This document shows positions 1-12,391 of a stretch of DNA of 64,000 bases, piece after piece. The stretch's first letter is position 1, and each line of letters opens with the position of its first letter. The stretch is from positions 44,963,369 to 45,027,368 of the forward strand of contig CAMTDV010000027.1 of NCBI GenBank assembly GCA_947069175.1, in the 5' to 3' direction. The stretch is from Scalesia atractyloides. Taxonomy: Eukaryota > Streptophyta > Magnoliopsida > Asterales > Asteraceae. Position numbers and translations under genes: made by a program. The notes beneath the pieces are model-generated. The model worked only from the letters and a program-made list of their open reading frames with translations, was not told the DNA's origin and made no database searches.

Positions 1-2017
1 CAAATCCGTAAATTGGTATGAAATTAAGCATGACTATGCGTTAAAATTGTCATATAGAACATGTGTTATGCATTTTTTTATTAATTCGATGTTTGGAAGT
101 AAAACCCATTTGGGATGATGAAGATGCTTGTCATCCATGTCTAATCCTATTGCAAATTTGATGAGTTTATGCGGTGTGTGATATTATGTGTTAGTTAGTT
201 TAAAGAATAGTATGAAATTTGTTTGATTATAGTTGTGTTAATAAGATGAATGCAAGAAGTGGGAATCAAAGCGTGAATAGGTTGTACATTATGCTTAGAA
301 AGTGGTATGCACACCAAGTGTATGATGAAAATGAAGTTAGGACGTGAAATTGTATGAAATGGCTTGACATATATGAATGAGATATGTTAATGATGTAGTT
401 AGTAGTAAACTAACTTATAGAATGCGATAATGCCATGTTTGAAGATCATTAGAAGGGATGAAGTTGAAATGGTGTTGGGTTAGCTTAGTATGGGTTAAGG
501 TGTTAGTTGTGAAGATATGAAAAATGCTAGTGTGGATGGAATGGAGTATATATGTATGTGTATGTGTACATAATTAAGAGATCATGTAGATGTATATGTC
601 ATACAATACGAGTGCCGTGAATGAAGATAAGTGAGTTGCGTGAATGTGGAACAAGGTGGCTTTTAGTCTAAGTCTTATGTATGTGTAATTTGGTTAATAA
701 AAGGTCAAGTAATGTATGAATGGAAAGATACGAATATTAGTACGAATGAGCATTTGCGCTAACAAGAATGTGATTTGCGATGACATGAAAGTATAGGGAT
801 CATGTCAAGATGGATGGAAGCATGGAAGGCTAACGGGTCAAAAAGGAGGCAAGGTAACGGATGCAAATTCGGACGCTAAGGTAAGTGATTTCTAGAATCA
901 CTTCTTCTTTAATAAATAAATATTGTTATGATTGAATGCAAGGGTTGTGTAAGAAATTACGGATAAGGGTAAGAATCAAGGCATGAATTGTTGAGATAAG
1001 TTATAGGATGCTAACTACGTTTGGAAATTCATAATGGAAGTAAACGGGTCAAAATGTAGAATCATGAGTCGGGTGTAGGATTTGGATGTTATGGTATGGG
1101 AACCATATAGGAATGTTTAAGAAATCACAGAACTAAAGAATGTATTGTTATAACAGGTCATAAATAGTAGCTATGTTGGAAATAACTTAAAATAGTCGAA
1201 CGAGTTAAAAGAATCAACTAAGTGACTTCTGTTTCACTTCTTAGCAAGTATAGAGAATTTTGATATTATGATTGTGGGGAATCAGGTAAGATTATGTGGT
1301 AAAATTGTGTAGTAAGTGCAAGTATTAAGGTAAGTAAATTCCGGAACTCATTTCGTAACTATGTATGTGACGATGGTTATATGTTCAATAATCGAAATTA
1401 AAAGTGAATGTGTAATTCATAAGAATTAAGAATCTGAGTTAAGGATTTCAAGCTAAATACGTAGGTAAACAATTTACGGACATATAGAAATAAGTTTCAT
1501 GGGAAACGGATGAAAATGGAATGGGTTACGGAAGTGTTCGTAACTAAAACGACAAAGTTTGAAAAAGGCTACAGCAGCCCACCGTAAGCTACGGTGGCCT
1601 ATCGTAGCTTACGATAGGCAGCTGCTGATAAGAACAAGTGAACCTCGACCGTAAGACATAATTAATAGACCGTAAGCTACGGTCCCGTAGCTTACGAAGG
1701 AAACGGGTGGCAAAAATGTGAAATCTTGATTGTTGTATATATATATATTTATATGTTTGAGATTTGAAAATGGTGGGTATGTAGTTCAATGTTATGTACT
1801 TATATGAAGACGTGAGTCTTCACTATGTTAGAAGATATGTGTTGTAAATTGTTGTTGATGAGGATGAACTTAATTCTAATTATTATTCAAAGAATGGAAT
1901 GAAAATGCAGGTTTACTATTGATGACCTTGAAGTTTGACATTGGAATGAAAGATCACACACGGAAAGATAATCGAAAGGAATTCCATGAAAAGAAAGAAT
2001 ATGAGTGATTATTTAAC
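1..2017. repeat. Non-coding repeat DNA, probable LTR or leader fragment interrupted by C1
   Basis: No supportable gene is seen; only short chance frames occur. The style (AT-rich, long runs without structure, a cluster of CGTAAGCTACG palindromes near 1600) resembles long Gypsy LTRs. The stretch continues after Copia C1 at 12782, because C1 is bounded by the TTAAC duplication. Its far end at 13103 reads GGGTGTTACA, like an LTR terminus, and a Gypsy gag scrap follows at 13188. The left end lies outside the window, so the LTR interpretation is inference. Confidence 0.4.
1572..1700. repeat. Cluster of CGTAAGCTACG palindromes
   Basis: The segment 1572-1627 is bounded by CAGCAG and CTGCTG and holds CCGTAAGCTACGG followed by ATCGTAGCTTACGAT, two adjacent perfect palindromes. 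A further GACCGTAAGCTACGGTC with a trailing CGTAGCTTACG lies within 1648-1700. The arrangement can fold into paired hairpins. Function is unknown; it lies inside the non-coding repeat. Confidence 0.7.
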
Positions 2018-2402
2018 TGTAAAACCCAGACGGATCTTTCAACGATATCAAATACTTTGTGTGAGTGCGGAAACCAAACACAAAGTAATTCAAGACAATA
2101 TAAAGCGAAACACAATTGACAATAAACTAAATATACTTGCATTCACAGTTAGAGATGACTGATACAAGACAAAGGAGGTTTCGGCTTTCTACAATATGTG
2201 CAATTGATCTCTAATTGTGTGTCTAACCCTAAACAATGCTTGGTCTCGGCTTATATACATTACATGACTCGAGACCCCTTTAAGCCCACACTAGAAAGCC
2301 CAGCCGAAACCATGTACAAAGACCCATTACATATCGACCCAAACATATTAAACTAACACAAGATCAACTCTAACTTATGTATAAACCTTTCACGATCCAA
2401 CA
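2018..2402 (-). repeat. C1 3' LTR
   Basis: 385 bp, TGTAAAACCC to GATCCAACA, about 97% identical to 12392-12776. Contains the same TATATAA block (2251-2257) as its partner. Confidence 0.93.
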
Positions 2403-2418
2403 TTCTCCCCCTAGGTCT
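2403..2418 (-). other. C1 polypurine tract
   Basis: On the minus strand the bases next to the 3' LTR read CCTAGGGGGAGAA, a purine run directly abutting the LTR, where plus-strand DNA synthesis would be primed. Confidence 0.7.
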
Positions 2419-2439
2419 ATAACATAAGCTCTTCCACCT

Positions 2440-4907
2440 TCACCTGCTGCTACTGTCTTTAGATCTATCAAGACTTTGTTTTCGAACATGAAGAACCCCT
2501 ACAACAGCTGCTGTCCACTCTTTAGCAGATACTTCATAATTTTCAATCGACCGAATCTGATTTTGATCCAACATCTCAAGATCTTCAATTTCCAAATTCA
2601 GCAAATCTAGAGTGTCAGTCAACCTAAATTGCACTTCATCATCTCACACAATCAAAGCTTGACCTAACGTTTCATCGTACGCCCAGAAATGCATCGTTTT
2701 CAAACTTCCAGCTGGTATTTTCTTTACTAGAGGAATTGTCTTCTCCTTATCAGTTGGTGGCCACACAACAGTCTTCAGCCTCTTATTAGTAAAAGGATCT
2801 CTAACACCATGAGCAGTTTTCAAGAAGGATTCAGCTGTAAACATTGAAGGAAAGCCTCTTTCAACCTCTCGCTTTAGTCTTTCAAAGAATATGTATCCTC
2901 TACCGTTTGGTTTGTCCTCAGTGTATGGTGCAATTACGAGCATGGCTAGATCACTTTAGTAAACGTTTGAAACTGAGCAGGTCTAGAATACCACTCAACG
3001 GGACCAACCTTCCTCTTGACCCACCACATTTTACGGTCGTGGTCAAAACCCCAGCTCACAATTCTAGATTTATTTCCGACAGTATCATAATAGCTCTTCC
3101 CTACTTCCATTAAATGATGTGTCACTTGAACTTCAGGGTCAGCAGGGTTGAGATTTCTATTCTTAATCACTACCAACTCTCGCTTTTCTTCTGTCTTTCA
3201 CCCTTTTCTTTTTCTTTCTCTTTGTTTACTGATCGAGAAAAGTATAAATCCATAGCCTCAGATCTCTTAGTAGCATTTTGCTCAGCAGCAGCTTGAGTAG
3301 ATTTTTCAACATCTCTAGGGTCAGCAAATTCACTTCCAACTTTCTTTTCTAATTTCCCACGTAGCTCATAAACCATTGAGAATAGCAAACCCACGATACC
3401 TTGTAATTGATCTATTTGCTTATCCTTCTTCACAATCAGATCTCCAGCTGAATGAGCTTGGCATCTTTATATATTGAATCTTGTTCAAGCACAATGATTC
3501 TCTTTTTGAGCTCACCAATACTTACATCATCATCATCATCATCAGAATCTTCAATAATAGGCATCTTTGAACGTTCTTTTTCTCGTATCCCACTAGAACT
3601 ACAAGGCTCATCATGTACAACAGTTTCGAGTGGAGCACCAGTAGGAATATCAGATAGACCAACATCAGCATCAAAATCAAAATCTCTTTCGGTAGCAGCA
3701 GCATCAGGTGAAGATTCAAAATCAAAATCGTACAAACCCAAATCATCATCATCTATCAACGGCTGATCTTGAGTTGTTTCTACAAACACACCGGGTCTTG
3801 GATCTTTTCTTTTGCGTTTCAAATGTTGTGAAAACGAATCGAACGGAGGATTTTCAATTCTCCCACTAACTGACTTTAGGAGCAACGCTAAATTCTCAGC
3901 AGATAACACTGGTTGTGGAATACTAGCAGAAGTAATATAACCAGCTTCAACTTCCATCAGCAACTCATCACCCACATCATCTACATTCACTACATCCTCC
4001 TCAACTTCCACATCAACAGCATACTCATCGTCAACAACTTGTTCATCCTCAATAATTTGAAAATTATGTTCTTCTGCGACTATCGCTCTTGGTCCTTCAG
4101 GTCGTTCACCAGCCAATTCAGCCACTACATCGTCTCTTTCTTCGAACTGACTAAATTTTACAAGCGGTAACTTCCCAAAAAATTTAACCGCAGTATTTTT
4201 CTTAGGCATCAATGCCCCAAAACAAGAAGGCCCCGTCGGTTTTAAATCAAGAGTATCACCGGACCTCTCAAGCTCAGAATACTTGGCATTGAAGATCATC
4301 TGCAAAAATCATGGGTACATAATGAATTTATCCTTTCGAACGCCCAACACATTTCTTTTCATCCGCTCAAATATGTAACGAGAAAAGTTGAATGCTTGGT
4401 TGGTGATCAAGCTCACAAAGCAGCTGATTGAGTTATGTTCAGTTGATCGGTTCCTCCCCTATTCTCAAACATACACATCATAAAAATGTGCATCAATAAC
4501 CTCTAGTACGGGTGAACCAGCTTCTTCAACAACGATGGATAATTACCTTCATAACTTAACTTCGGCAATATATCTTCTACGGTTCTAGCAGGAAGTTCTA
4601 TTGGATCTGACTCATCATCTTTGAACTTCAAAACTTCACGAATTATCTGCTCCGACACAATCACTGTCTTTGTTTGTATCACGGCCTAGATCGTCCCTTT
4701 TCCATCTATTCCTTTCTCAATAAACCTTGCCGTCTTCCAGAAATCTTGAACAAGATTTACATATATGACTGGATTATCACGGAGAGCGTGAACGATTTTA
4801 CAGCTGTTGAGACCTTTCATCAAGGAGGTGTAGAGTTTCTTGTGCTTCTCTGGAGGCGAAGCCAGATAAGCAGCCTGATTATGACCCGATATGATTTTGA
4901 GATCCAT
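2440..4907 (-). pseudogene. C1 third ORF (3' of pol), broken
   Basis: Open stretches at 4907-4686, about 4680-4500, 4400-3436, 3433-3170, 3176-2946, 2943-2644 and 2634-2440 read on as one protein interrupted by stops and frameshifts. The N-terminal part contains IYVNLVQDFWKTA and later MYP-FLQMIFNAKY, patterns I recognise from the long C-terminal or third ORF of Asteraceae Copia elements. A strongly acidic, Ser/Asp-rich middle follows (about 3520-4080). The C-terminal part has a Trp-rich WGFDHDRKMWWVKRK segment. There is no visible nuclease or polymerase motif and no clear membrane segment, so calling it an envelope would be unjustified. Its position after RNase H and its sense orientation match Sirevirus-type third ORFs. 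Function unknown. Confidence 0.7.
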
Positions 4908-6772
4908 GATACTACATAAAGCAAATAAGTTCAGTTAGACGTTTTAAGGTGAATGTAGTAAACATGAGACTAGCTAATATGTTAACTTAGTGAATAACTC
5001 AGAGATTTCAAATCGAAATCATTTGTTTCGAGTCGAGACCAGAAGATCTCGAGAAGAATCCAAACAGATTTCGAGTCGAGATCACAGTCGAGATCTCATT
5101 AGAAACCAAGGACTCCGCCAACTCTTGAGTCGAAACCATGAAGGTCTCGAGTCGAAACCAGGAAGATCTCGAGTCCCCAATGCCTTCCTTCTCAACTCGA
5201 GTCGAAACCAAGCCAAAACTTTTGACCAGTCAACATGAAGATCAAACGCTAATATCAAGTCTTAATTCGGTTAGAAACCAAATTAGGTCCGTAATTAGGG
5301 TTCTTAAACATCTTCAAATCATCATCAAATCTCCAACAATTCCTGCAAATCTTCAAATACAAATCATCATTTAAATCTTAACTACCTGTAATAGTAATTG
5401 TTTAAGAGATATGACACCGGAGAATTATCCAATCGGAACGGAGAAATCAAAGCCGGAAAGAAGAACGCCGGAAAGATGAGAGAGAGAGAAAAGATAAGAG
5501 ATTTCGAGTGAATGAGGATGTCTCGAGTCGAAACCCCTTTTTATACCTCCATTGTTCATGGGCCGGACCCTGACTATGAGTCAGGCCCAGCTCGAGACCA
5601 GTGCATGCGAGTCGAGACCAGCAGTTCCGAGTCGAAACCAAGAGTTCCAAGTCGAAATCAGGTGTTTCTACTCAAGATCTCACATTCATTAGAGAAAACA
5701 ATTTTCTAAGCATAATCCTTATTTTTCCCGAACACGTTTTACGAGGTAAAAACCTATTCAAACAAAAATAAATAATTTCTAAACATTATCTACAAAAATA
5801 AAATAAAATAAATAGGAAAATATCATAAACACTCAGGGATCAAATCACGAGACATTAGGCTTGACATCACTTATCAACACTGATCTAGTACCGAATGATC
5901 TGAACAATTGTCAGTATATTTTTCCACTTAAACTCAGCTCCTTAGACCTTTTCCAAATGATTGCCTGTAATCAATTTTTATCATGTTTTAACCAATTAAT
6001 AATGAACACCCAAACAAATCCTAATCAAATCCCGGAATTTGCAATGCACACTCTATCATGCAAGTGGATTTCCTACCACACATTTTCACAAATCAGTTCT
6101 GGGTTCATGAAATCTTATCTGAGATTGGATTGAGAAGAGAAAAGAATAGATCAAGAGCAGAGATGATATAATATACAGATCAAATGAGATTTTCTCAGTT
6201 TGACATAGGTTTTTGGGGTTTCTTTTGGGCACTAGAGGGCCTCTTTCGGGTGTAATGTGATCTACAAGGCGACAGACGTACAACTAGGTCTTTGCTCACG
6301 CAAAACAGAAGCCAATGCTGCCTAGCACCTCCAGGTCTTAGCTCACGCAAAACAGAGGAGATACACGACTTTTTAGACAAGATCTCAGAACTAGAACCAA
6401 CTGGTGTCATGTGTATCGGGACATCACACAAACATTCAAATAGAAATGAGCTAATTCCAAGTGACTTTCTTTCCTGAGGTCATAGACTAATTTAGATTCT
6501 AAACAGGCAATCACTGTTTCCAGCTTTCAGGATAGAGCCTACCAACAAATCATTCTAGAGCCAAACTATTTCGATACTGGTTTTACATGAGTCAGCCCTT
6601 TGTCATAATGTGAGAGTACATTTCACTTCCCCGCGTACAATACATCTTTTTGTATTTTTCAAATTTTTAATGTTTTTGTATTTTTCAAATTTTCTCCCCC
6701 TAAATTTGTGCATAAATAAAAACTACCTAAGCATAGAAAACTTTATGAACAAATTTACCTACAAAAACATGC
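4908..6772 (-). other. C1 spacer between pol and third ORF
   Basis: About 1.9 kb without a supportable gene. Two sub-blocks (4990-5240 and 5510-5680) are crowded with a GAGTCGARACC motif; the rest is AT-rich. It may act as leader for the third ORF, but no promoter is demonstrable. Confidence 0.6.
4990..5680. repeat. GAGTCGARACC motif clusters, 3' side of C1
   Basis: At least ten copies or near copies of GAGTCGARACC / GAGTCGAGATC are scattered at irregular spacing, often joined to GATCTC. Examples are near 5029, 5078, 5128, 5148, 5203, 5525, 5609, 5630 and 5648. The same motif is dense again at 11700-12070 in the 5' leader of the same element. Confidence 0.75.
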
Positions 6773-8285
6773 TCAGTCAGTATATCGGATCATTTTTAGA
6801 AAATTCACAAGCACCTGAAATTTCGAGCTGCTGACAGGTTATGTGAACACATCTGCAGCATTTGCATCTGTGTTAATTTGATCTAGTTGGATAAGACCTC
6901 TGTCAAAACAGTCTTGAATAAAATGAACTTTAATGTCAATGTGCTTGGTTTTGGAGTGGAAGATAGGATTTTTGACAATTTGAATTGCAGCATCATTATC
7001 GCAGTATATAGTAGTATTTGAATAAGACAAACTGTAATCCTGTAATTGATGTTGCATCCACACCACCTGAGAACAAGAGGCAGAAGCTGCAACATATTCA
7101 GCCTCAGCTGTGGAGATCGCCATTGTTTGCTGCTTCTTGCATTGCCAAGAAATGAGTCGATCGCCAAAAAAATGACACTCAGCGGAAGTGGATTTCCTGT
7201 CACTGTCAGAGCCTCCAAAATTGCTATCAGAGAACGCAAATAAGTCAAAACAAGAATCTCTCGGGTACCACAAGCCAAACCGAGGTCTGCCTTTAAGATA
7301 CCGAAAAATTCGTTTAACAGCAGTAAGATGAGAAAGTTTAGGATTAGCCTGATATCGAGCACAGTTGCAAACGGAGAACATGATATCTGGATGACTTGTA
7401 GAAGATACATCAGCAAGCCGATCATAGATCTATAGGGACGTCGATCGACCGGGGATCCTTCAGCATCTTCTGTCAATAAAGGTCTTTCTGCCATTGGAGT
7501 TTCAACTGATTTTGCGTCTGTGAATTTGAATTTAGCAAGCACATCATCCACATAGTTTCCCTGATGAATAAGAATGCCTCGAGAATCCTGGCGAACTTGG
7601 AGACCCAAGAACATAGTCATCTCCCTGAGAGCACTCATCTCGAATTTCTTTTTCATTACGCTCTCAAATTCCCTGCATAAATCTTCACTGGTTGATCCGA
7701 AAATGATATCATCGACATAAATCTAAACCAGGATCTGATCCTTACCCACTCTCTTAATAAACAAAGTTTGATCAATCGTCCCACGAGTGTACCCATGAGC
7801 CAGAAGATGCTCAGTTAGCGTTGCATACCAAGCCCTTGGTGCTTGATGTAACCCGTATAGCGCCTTATCAAGCTTATAAGCAAATTCTGGATGATCTGGA
7901 TGAACAAAACCAGGTGGTTGGTCGACAAAAATCTCTTCTTTCACTTCTCAATACAAAAATGCAGTCTTTACATCCATCTGATAAACAGTGAATCCCATGT
8001 AAGATGCATAAGCTAAGAAGATCCGAATAGCTTCAAGCCGAGCAATCGGAGCATAGACTTCATCATAATCTAGACCTTCAATTTGTCTAAACCCCTGGAC
8101 TACTAATCTTGCTTTATTTCGAACAATTACTCCTGCAGAATTCGCTTGTTTCTGAATACCCATCGAGTTCCGAGTTTGCGTTTCCCTTTCGGCAACTCAA
8201 CAAGCTTCCATACTCCAAGCTTTTCAAACTGGTTCAGCTCTTCATGCATAGCATCTACCCAGCCTGGTTCCTGCAATGCTAAATC
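6773..8285 (-). pseudogene. C1 reverse transcriptase and RNase H, broken
   Basis: The RT start (RWVFRNK, then NKARLVVQGF, QMDVKTAFLY), PPGF and LDKALYGLHQAPRAWY are all recognisable. The catalytic YVDDI is intact near 7707-7718 but is preceded by an in-frame TAG. Further lesions are a frameshift near 8130-8160, TGA just after AFLY (about 7948), a frameshift near 7385-7410 at the RT/RNase H join, and TAA near 6838 close to the C-terminus. RNase H shows SDSNFGGS, STAEAEYVA, DNDAAIQIVKNP and SKTKHIDIKVHFI, followed by the usual short tail ending with TGA at 6773-6775. The protein would copy element RNA into DNA in cytoplasmic particles; this copy cannot make it whole. Confidence 0.9.
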
Positions 8286-9787
8286 AACAGATTTAGGTTC
8301 AATTTGAGAAATGTAGCATGAATATAAGCAAGTATTAAAAGTTCCAGATTGGCTCCTGGTTTGAACTCCAGCATGGACAGAACCAATCACATTCGAAATT
8401 GGATGATTCCGCTGAACACTCGTAGCGATGGCAAATTCTGGCACACTGTCATCTTGAGTAGAATTGGTGTTGCTTGACTCCCCCTCATTAGATGCACCTG
8501 TGCTGTTAGCCACAGAAGTAGTAGCCACACAATCTTCAGGAATAGGATCATCTAACATTCTGCCTGATGATGCACCTTCGGGGGAGGCCTGGGACGAAGT
8601 TGAAGGATGCTCTGTGAAGACCATTCCAGGTGGATCTATGGTATGGCTCCTAGAAATCCCTTCAGCCTCTTCTTCGTCTTCAATATCACCAACAGAAAGC
8701 GGTTGCTTAAATGAGGATACACCTACATCTGCGGAAACACTTGACAGAATATTAAACGATGTAAACAAATCAGCATAATCATATAACCAGTCTGGACCGA
8801 CTCTAGCATCCGTAGCATTTTCTTCTAGCCATTCGATGTTGCACGACTCGACGACTTTCTTTGTTACCTTATTGTATACTCTATAGGATGATCCTTTACA
8901 GTATCCAATGAAGAAACATTCGTGTCCCTTGCCCTCAAACTTCCCATTAGAGTCCATGAGTAATAGAACACATGGACAACCAAAAATGCGGAAGTGTGAA
9001 ACCAAGGGCTTACGACCTTCCAGGATCTCATAAGGAGTTTTCATATGACGTTTGTTTACTAAAGCATGATTTTGGATGTAACAAGTTGTGCTAACAGCTT
9101 CAGCCCAAAAGAAAATAGGAAGCTTTGAGTCGACCAGCATGGTTCGTGCTGTCTCGATGAGAGTTGATTTCTTCTTTCAGCCACTCCATTCTGTTGTGGA
9201 GTTCGAGGAGCACTATACTGTCTAGCGATTCCTTTTTCAGCGCAGAGAGCATCCAAGGTGATATTTTTGAATTCGGTCCCATTATCTGATCGGATAGCCT
9301 TTACCTTTGTGCCTGTTTGATTCTCAACCAGAATAATAAATTGTTTGATCAAGCTTGTAGTCTCGTTCTTGTGGCTTAGAAAGTAGACCCATGTATATCT
9401 TGAGTAATCATCTACTATTACGAGACAGTAGGACTTCTTCCCAATGCTAAGAACGTTCATAGGACCAAACAGATCCATATGAAGCAACTTAAGTACAGCT
9501 TTGGTTGAGGGTGCTGGCTTTGACTTGTGAGGCTTCCGATGAGCTTTACCCTTGGCACAAGCAACACATTTCTCTATCAACATGAAGTCTTTTATCGGTA
9601 GATCACGAACTAGTTGACCTTTTGCAATACGATTCAGATTCTTCATGTTAACATGCCCAAGACGACGATGCCACAACTGACCATCACGTTCAGATATCTT
9701 TGAGAAAAGGCAAGTAATCTCTTCACATGGTTTCTTATTCATGTCAATGACATAGGCATTTTCTTTCTGTTCAGCCCTCATTAACAC
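8286..9787 (-). pseudogene. C1 integrase, frameshifted
   Basis: The N-terminal zinc-binding HHCC region is visible (WHRRLGHVN ... CVACAKGK). The catalytic core follows with HMDLFGPM (first Asp), IRSDNGTEF (second Asp) and PQQNGVAERRN (Glu), the D,D-35-E arrangement of Copia integrases. A frameshift near 9140-9175, just after the Glu, moves the remainder to another frame (from MLVDSKLPIFFWAEA on). The C-terminal region continues through GHECFFIGYCKGSSYRVYN into a low-complexity acidic Ser-rich linker before RT. The catalytic triad is present but the chain is interrupted. Confidence 0.9.
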
Positions 9788-10330
9788 CTAGTCATCAGGA
9801 ATCACAATCCCAGGCTTCAGCACATAACATCCCTTTTTTGTAAAATGAATTGTATTTCCTCTGTCACAAATCTGCGAGATGCTCAACAGATTATGTTTCA
9901 GTTCAGGGACGTAATTCACATTTTCGAAGCTGATTACTCCATTCTGCACAGTTCTTTTCCGCGTTATTCTGCCTGACTCTCGACCCGCAAAGGAGACATG
10001 TCCACCATTAAATTCTTTAACATTGGTAAGCTGGGACAGATCTCCTGTCATGTGCCTGGAACAGCCACTATCCATGTACCACAGTCGCACGATAGTCCTC
10101 CACAATTGTTCCTCCTCAGCAGTAAGACCATGAACCTGAGTCATAAAAGCCATGTTGTCGGTAGGTGCTTCACTAACTTGAGCAGATAGATTAAGATGTT
10201 GAATTTCAGAGCTCCAGTCAAATGAGCCATCATTTTGCACCACCATGGCTGTATTCGCAGAGGATCCACTAGAGGTAGATGTTGAAATAGCTATGGGAAC
10301 AACTGTTCTCACGGGGTTTCTGGCGGCCGG
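9788..10330 (-). pseudogene. C1 aspartic protease region
   Basis: An open segment downstream of the gag zinc knuckle contains LWYMDSGCSRHMTG with the DSG active site typical of Copia proteases, then VNYVPELKHNLLSISQICD, the conserved protease C-terminal part. It ends in a stop at the junction with integrase, next to 9787. Confidence 0.85.
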
Positions 10331-11645
10331 CTGAGCGGGAGCAGCATTCTTATTTGTCGATTGCTTAGTACATTCTCTAGCCATATGCCCTGCTTCATGA
10401 AAGTTGTAACACCGAACCTTAGACTTGTCAAAACCCATCTTTCTATCTCTAGAGTTTGTCCAATTGTTCTTCCTTGTTCTCTTAATGAATTCTGGCTCTG
10501 AAAGTAGCCATTGCCATCTGCCAAGTAATGTCCATCTCTTCCACATCATCAGGATGCATCTGATACAAATCGGATGTGGCAAAGTTGGGAAGAACTAGCT
10601 CCCTACAACAAAAGCATTCAAACAGTTTATAACCGAGGCAGCTATATCAAGATTTTCCTTGGATTGTTGAGAAAAGAAAGCCATCATCTCATTCTTTGCT
10701 GAGGAAGATGGAGCAGATGCGTTCATAGATGATGGAGCAGGAGCATTCATTGATGAGGGTGCAGGTGAAGCCGCATAGAAGACATTTGCTGGAGGAGGTT
10801 CAGAAACTACTCGTGCCGAGGATGAGCTTCCAAACATTTGGAAAACAGATTGAGATATGAGTGCAGCATTGTTCGAAGATGACGCTGTAGAAGGAGCAGT
10901 AGTAAACCCAGCTGCCAGCAGACTGTTCTTGTGATTAATCTCTCTCTGTTTGTCATCTAATTCACACGACTTGATATGAGAGATCATCTCAAAGAGACTG
11001 CATCTGGCCAAATCCTTCGTCTTCTTGATCATGGCCACATGATGATCCCAACTCTTCGGCAATGCATTTAACAACTGTCTGTTTACCAAAGCATTTAACA
11101 AAGGTAACTCAGAAATAGTCATCTGCGTGATCAGTTTCACGAACCTCTGAATCTGATTCTCCACCGTTTCACCATAGATATGATTGAAGTTATTGAAATT
11201 TTGACTTAGCAAATTATGCCTACTTTCCTTCATATCTTCGTTCCCCTCAAATACTTCATGCAATGAATCTTATAACTCTTTGGCCGACTTGGCTGTTCTG
11301 AAACCAACAGCAATGTCTGGTCCTAAAGCCATGGTCAAGTAAGCTAATCTTTTCATCTTCTTCAACTATATCAAAATCTTCATCTGAATAATGTTCAACG
11401 GGTTTTTTTATTCTAATGCCCGGTGCATCGTCTCTCTCTTATGTTATTTCCCTGGGTCCACGCATAATACTTCTCCAAATCTTATTGTCTTTCACCTTGA
11501 CATGTTTCTCAAATCTCCATTTCCACTTTTAGAAATCATCTCCCTCTAGCAGTCGAGGAATTCTAGTTGTTGGCCCAATAATAGAGCCAAGTTCTTGGTG
11601 TTTATTTATGGGAGCTAGGTCAACAATTTGATTAGTGGAAGTCAT
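10331..11645 (-). pseudogene. C1 gag, multiply broken
   Basis: The likely ATG is at 11645-11643 (starts MTSTNQIVDL). Homologous reading continues through segments too short for an ORF caller: an N-terminal part with a premature TAA, a second stop near 11440, a frameshift near 11345-11395, a stop near 11270, then an open 222-residue stretch (11263-10595). That stretch has the helical Copia gag core (ENQIQRFVKLITQM, LPKSWDHHVAMIKK) and a Ser/Pro/Ala-rich tail. Another frameshift near 10580 precedes HPDDVEEMDI and the CCHC knuckle. The knuckle is damaged: CYNFHEAGHMARECT has Phe where the second Cys should be. Confidence 0.85.
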
Positions 11646-12376
11646 TTTTTAAATAGTATTTTAATTTAATAGTCCAATAGAGTCCAGATAAGGTCCACTA
11701 AATGATTTCGAGTCGAAACCAATTGGTCGAGACAAGGATCTCGAGTGATAGCCTGATATCGAGATCACAGTCGAAACCCTTTGTTGTGAGATGAGATCAC
11801 TTGATTGCGAGTCGAGACAGCGAGTAGAGACAAGGAAGTTTCAAGTCGAAACGGAAGTCGAGACCTTTCTTAATTGATGAGTAGAGACAACCAGTAGAGA
11901 CAAGCTGATTTCGAGTCGAGAAGGTGTTGATTGCGAGTTGAAACTGAGATGGTTGCGAGATGACGCTGGTTGCGAGACGAGATGGTGTTGGATGTGAGTC
12001 GAAACCACAAGATGCTAGTCGAGACCGAGCAGATTTCGAGTAGGAACCATAGATCTCGAGTCAATACCTGCAAAACAAGGATTAGATCAAACTGCTCTGC
12101 AATCCCGGAATATCGAAACTTCCAAAAATCAAAAGATTGTCCAAATCTTTTAATTCTCCAAACAAATCCTCCGGCAAATCAGCAAACACTTTTCCAATAG
12201 CAGATCGAAGCAAAACAGAACCAATCTTTAAGAACAAATGATGAACAGATGATGAACAATTAAAACCCAAACTTGCGAAAACTTTGAACATGCTGAAAAC
12301 ACTTGTAGACTGGATCAGTAACAAATAAAACTCTTGAATCCGAATGATATCAACCGAACCAGGATGAAGGTTTCTT
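11646..12376 (-). other. C1 5' leader with GAGTCGARACC repeats
   Basis: Non-coding leader between the primer site and gag. From 11700 to 12070 it holds a second dense cluster of GAGTCGARACC-like motifs (for example near 11707, 11809, 11834, 11914, 11997, 12016), matching the clusters in the element's 3' spacer. Short open frames here are by-products of the repeats. Confidence 0.7.
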
Positions 12377-12390
12377 GGCTCAGATACCAA
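12377..12390 (-). other. C1 primer binding site (tRNA-iMet type)
   Basis: The minus strand reads TTGGTATCTGAGCC right after the 5' LTR. The usual plant initiator-Met site is TGGTATCAGAGC(C), so there is a single mismatch (T for A). Confidence 0.8.
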
Positions 12391-12391
12391 T

